NCBI RefSeq assembly: GCF_000688295.1
Contig: NZ_JHZF01000017.1
Coordinates: forward strand, 1 to 64,000
From: Pseudooceanicola nanhaiensis DSM 18065
Lineage (GTDB): Bacteria; Pseudomonadota; Alphaproteobacteria; Rhodobacterales; Rhodobacteraceae
Direction of reading: 5' to 3'
DNA: 64,000 nucleotides
The translations under genes were made by a program, and so were the position numbers. The notes under the pieces were generated by a model, which did not search any database, had not been told where the DNA came from, and saw only the letters and a program-made list of their open reading frames with translations. Below, piece by piece: positions 63,226 through 64,000 of the stretch (position 1 is the first letter of the stretch; every line of letters begins with the position of its first letter).

Positions 63226-64000
63226 GTGGATCGAAATCACCGGAACTTCCTCCTGGTGTCAGAGGCAGGCAGTTTTTCTGCAGCGGCCCGGTCACATGGG
63301 ATCAGCCAGTCAGCATTGTCTGAATCGGTGTCGAAGCTCGAAGATCACTACCGGGTGCAACTCTTCGATCGCGTCGCGCGTGGGGTCCTGCTGACGGAAT
63401 ACGGCCAGATCGTCCTCGAACGTGTGAAGGCGATCCGGGCCGAGTACGACAACACCGCCCGCGAGATCGAGGCGCAAAGGGAAAAGTCGCTGGCCGAACT
63501 CCGGATAAGCTGCGGCCCTCGCTGGGCCATCAACCTGATGCCTGCCTTGATCGCCAGCCTGCAAAACGAGTTCCGGGGCTTCAACGCACGCGTCGTCATG
63601 GCCCATCGGTCTCAGATCATGGAGTCCCTGCAAAAGCGTGAGACCGACGTCGGTGTCTGCGGCATCGCGAAACCGCCCCAAGACCCCGGCCTGGCATACG
63701 AGATGCTTTCAACGGTGCATTCCAACATCTTCGCAAGGGAAGGCCATCCGGTGCACGCGACCGGCTCGGCAGTCGACCTTTCGGAATGGCCCTGGACGAA
63801 CCTCCACCGAAGCCCCGTCGAGCAGCTGTTGCCCGAGGACGTGATCCTGAAGATGTCTCGAAAGCACATGGTCACGCTGACCACCGACAGCTTCACAATA
63901 GCGCTGCGCCACGCCGCACTCAGCGACAATCTGCTGATAATCCCCGAAGCCCTGGCCAACCTGGCAAAGAGTTATGGACTGAAGGCTGTCCAAGGCCACC
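63226..64000 (+). CDS. LysR-family transcriptional regulator, 3' end outside window
   Basis: The first 258 codons of a LysR gene. GTG 63226 (MDRNHRNFLLVSEAGSFSAA) has GGAG 8 nt upstream; ATG 63205 is in frame but sits in the hairpin arm. HTH about 4-60 (FLLVSEAGSFSAAARSHGI, SQSALSESVSKLEDHY, DRVARGVLLTEYG), then the effector domain from about 88. It is divergent from the NIPSNAP-tctCAB-SMP-30 operon, which it probably controls. The C-terminal end lies beyond the right edge. Confidence 0.83.
   Translation, partial: MDRNHRNFLLVSEAGSFSAAARSHGISQSALSESVSKLEDHYRVQLFDRVARGVLLTEYGQIVLERVKAIRAEYDNTAREIEAQREKSLAELRISCGPRWAINLMPALIASLQNEFRGFNARVVMAHRSQIMESLQKRETDVGVCGIAKPPQDPGLAYEMLSTVHSNIFAREGHPVHATGSAVDLSEWPWTNLHRSPVEQLLPEDVILKMSRKHMVTLTTDSFTIALRHAALSDNLLIIPEALANLAKSYGLKAVQGH

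Overview
The window is 64 kb of GC-rich (roughly two-thirds G+C) bacterial chromosome or large replicon. Gene density is high, operons are tightly overlapped (ATGA, TGATG and 8-11 nt overlaps), and several tripartite tricarboxylate transporter (TTT) systems are mixed with ABC importers. This profile fits an alphaproteobacterium of the Rhodobacterales (roseobacter-type) lineage. That placement is an inference from style and protein families; no rRNA, tRNA or core housekeeping gene is present to prove it. The whole window is accessory metabolism: uptake, acyl-CoA chemistry, regulators and one efflux pump. No CRISPR array, complete insertion sequence, integrase, origin or tRNA was seen.

Layout. 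(1) 1-176: tail of a TctA permease. (2) 443-19016: a large catabolic locus with an acyl-CoA ligase, a pair of acyl-CoA dehydrogenases, an enoyl-CoA hydratase, a Liv-type ABC importer (ATPases, permeases and, further on, the binding protein), an IclR regulator, an SDR, an SMP-30 lactonase-like protein, an NDP-forming acyl-CoA ligase, a SnoaL-like protein, a flavin reductase, a frameshifted tandem SDR and a Baeyer-Villiger-type flavoprotein monooxygenase; a strong terminator hairpin follows. (3) 19139-22070: a two-component luciferase-like monooxygenase plus flavin reductase, divergent from a LysR gene. (4) 22130-34892: a TetR gene and a second catabolic locus that mirrors the first (enoyl-CoA hydratase, NDP-forming ligase, paired acyl-CoA dehydrogenases, two SDRs including another tandem fusion, SMP-30) but carries a TTT importer instead of an ABC importer. 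(5) 34927-53078: an esterase, an M20 deacylase with a Dpp/Opp-type ABC importer, a LysR gene, an amidase/amidohydrolase/acid-CoA ligase operon, and a polyamine-type ABC importer with an FAD amine oxidase. (6) 53099-58173: a TetR-controlled RND efflux pump. (7) 58451-64000: an SMP-30/TctB/TctA/TctC/NIPSNAP-like operon with a divergent LysR gene that runs off the right edge.

How the parts could work together (inference). In locus 2 an alcohol could be oxidised by SDRs to a ketone, oxygenated by the BVMO-type enzyme to an ester or lactone, opened by the SMP-30 protein, activated to a CoA thioester by either ligase, and shortened by the acyl-CoA dehydrogenase pair and the hydratase. Locus 4 carries the same kit without the monooxygenase. 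Regulation is unusually legible. A palindrome TTTCA-N6-TGAAA occurs twice before the 443 operon, on one helical face, and once before iclR. A second palindrome, TGACC-N4-GGTCA, occurs before tetR and twice in the divergent promoter region of locus 4. All five complete transporter binding-protein genes are followed within about 25 nt by a GC-rich stem-loop without a T-tract.

Two SDR genes carry apparent frameshifts (8-G run at 16928-16935; near 23019-23023), and an amidohydrolase-fold protein has lost most expected metal ligands. Every function below is read from sequence motifs and remembered families; no database search was possible.
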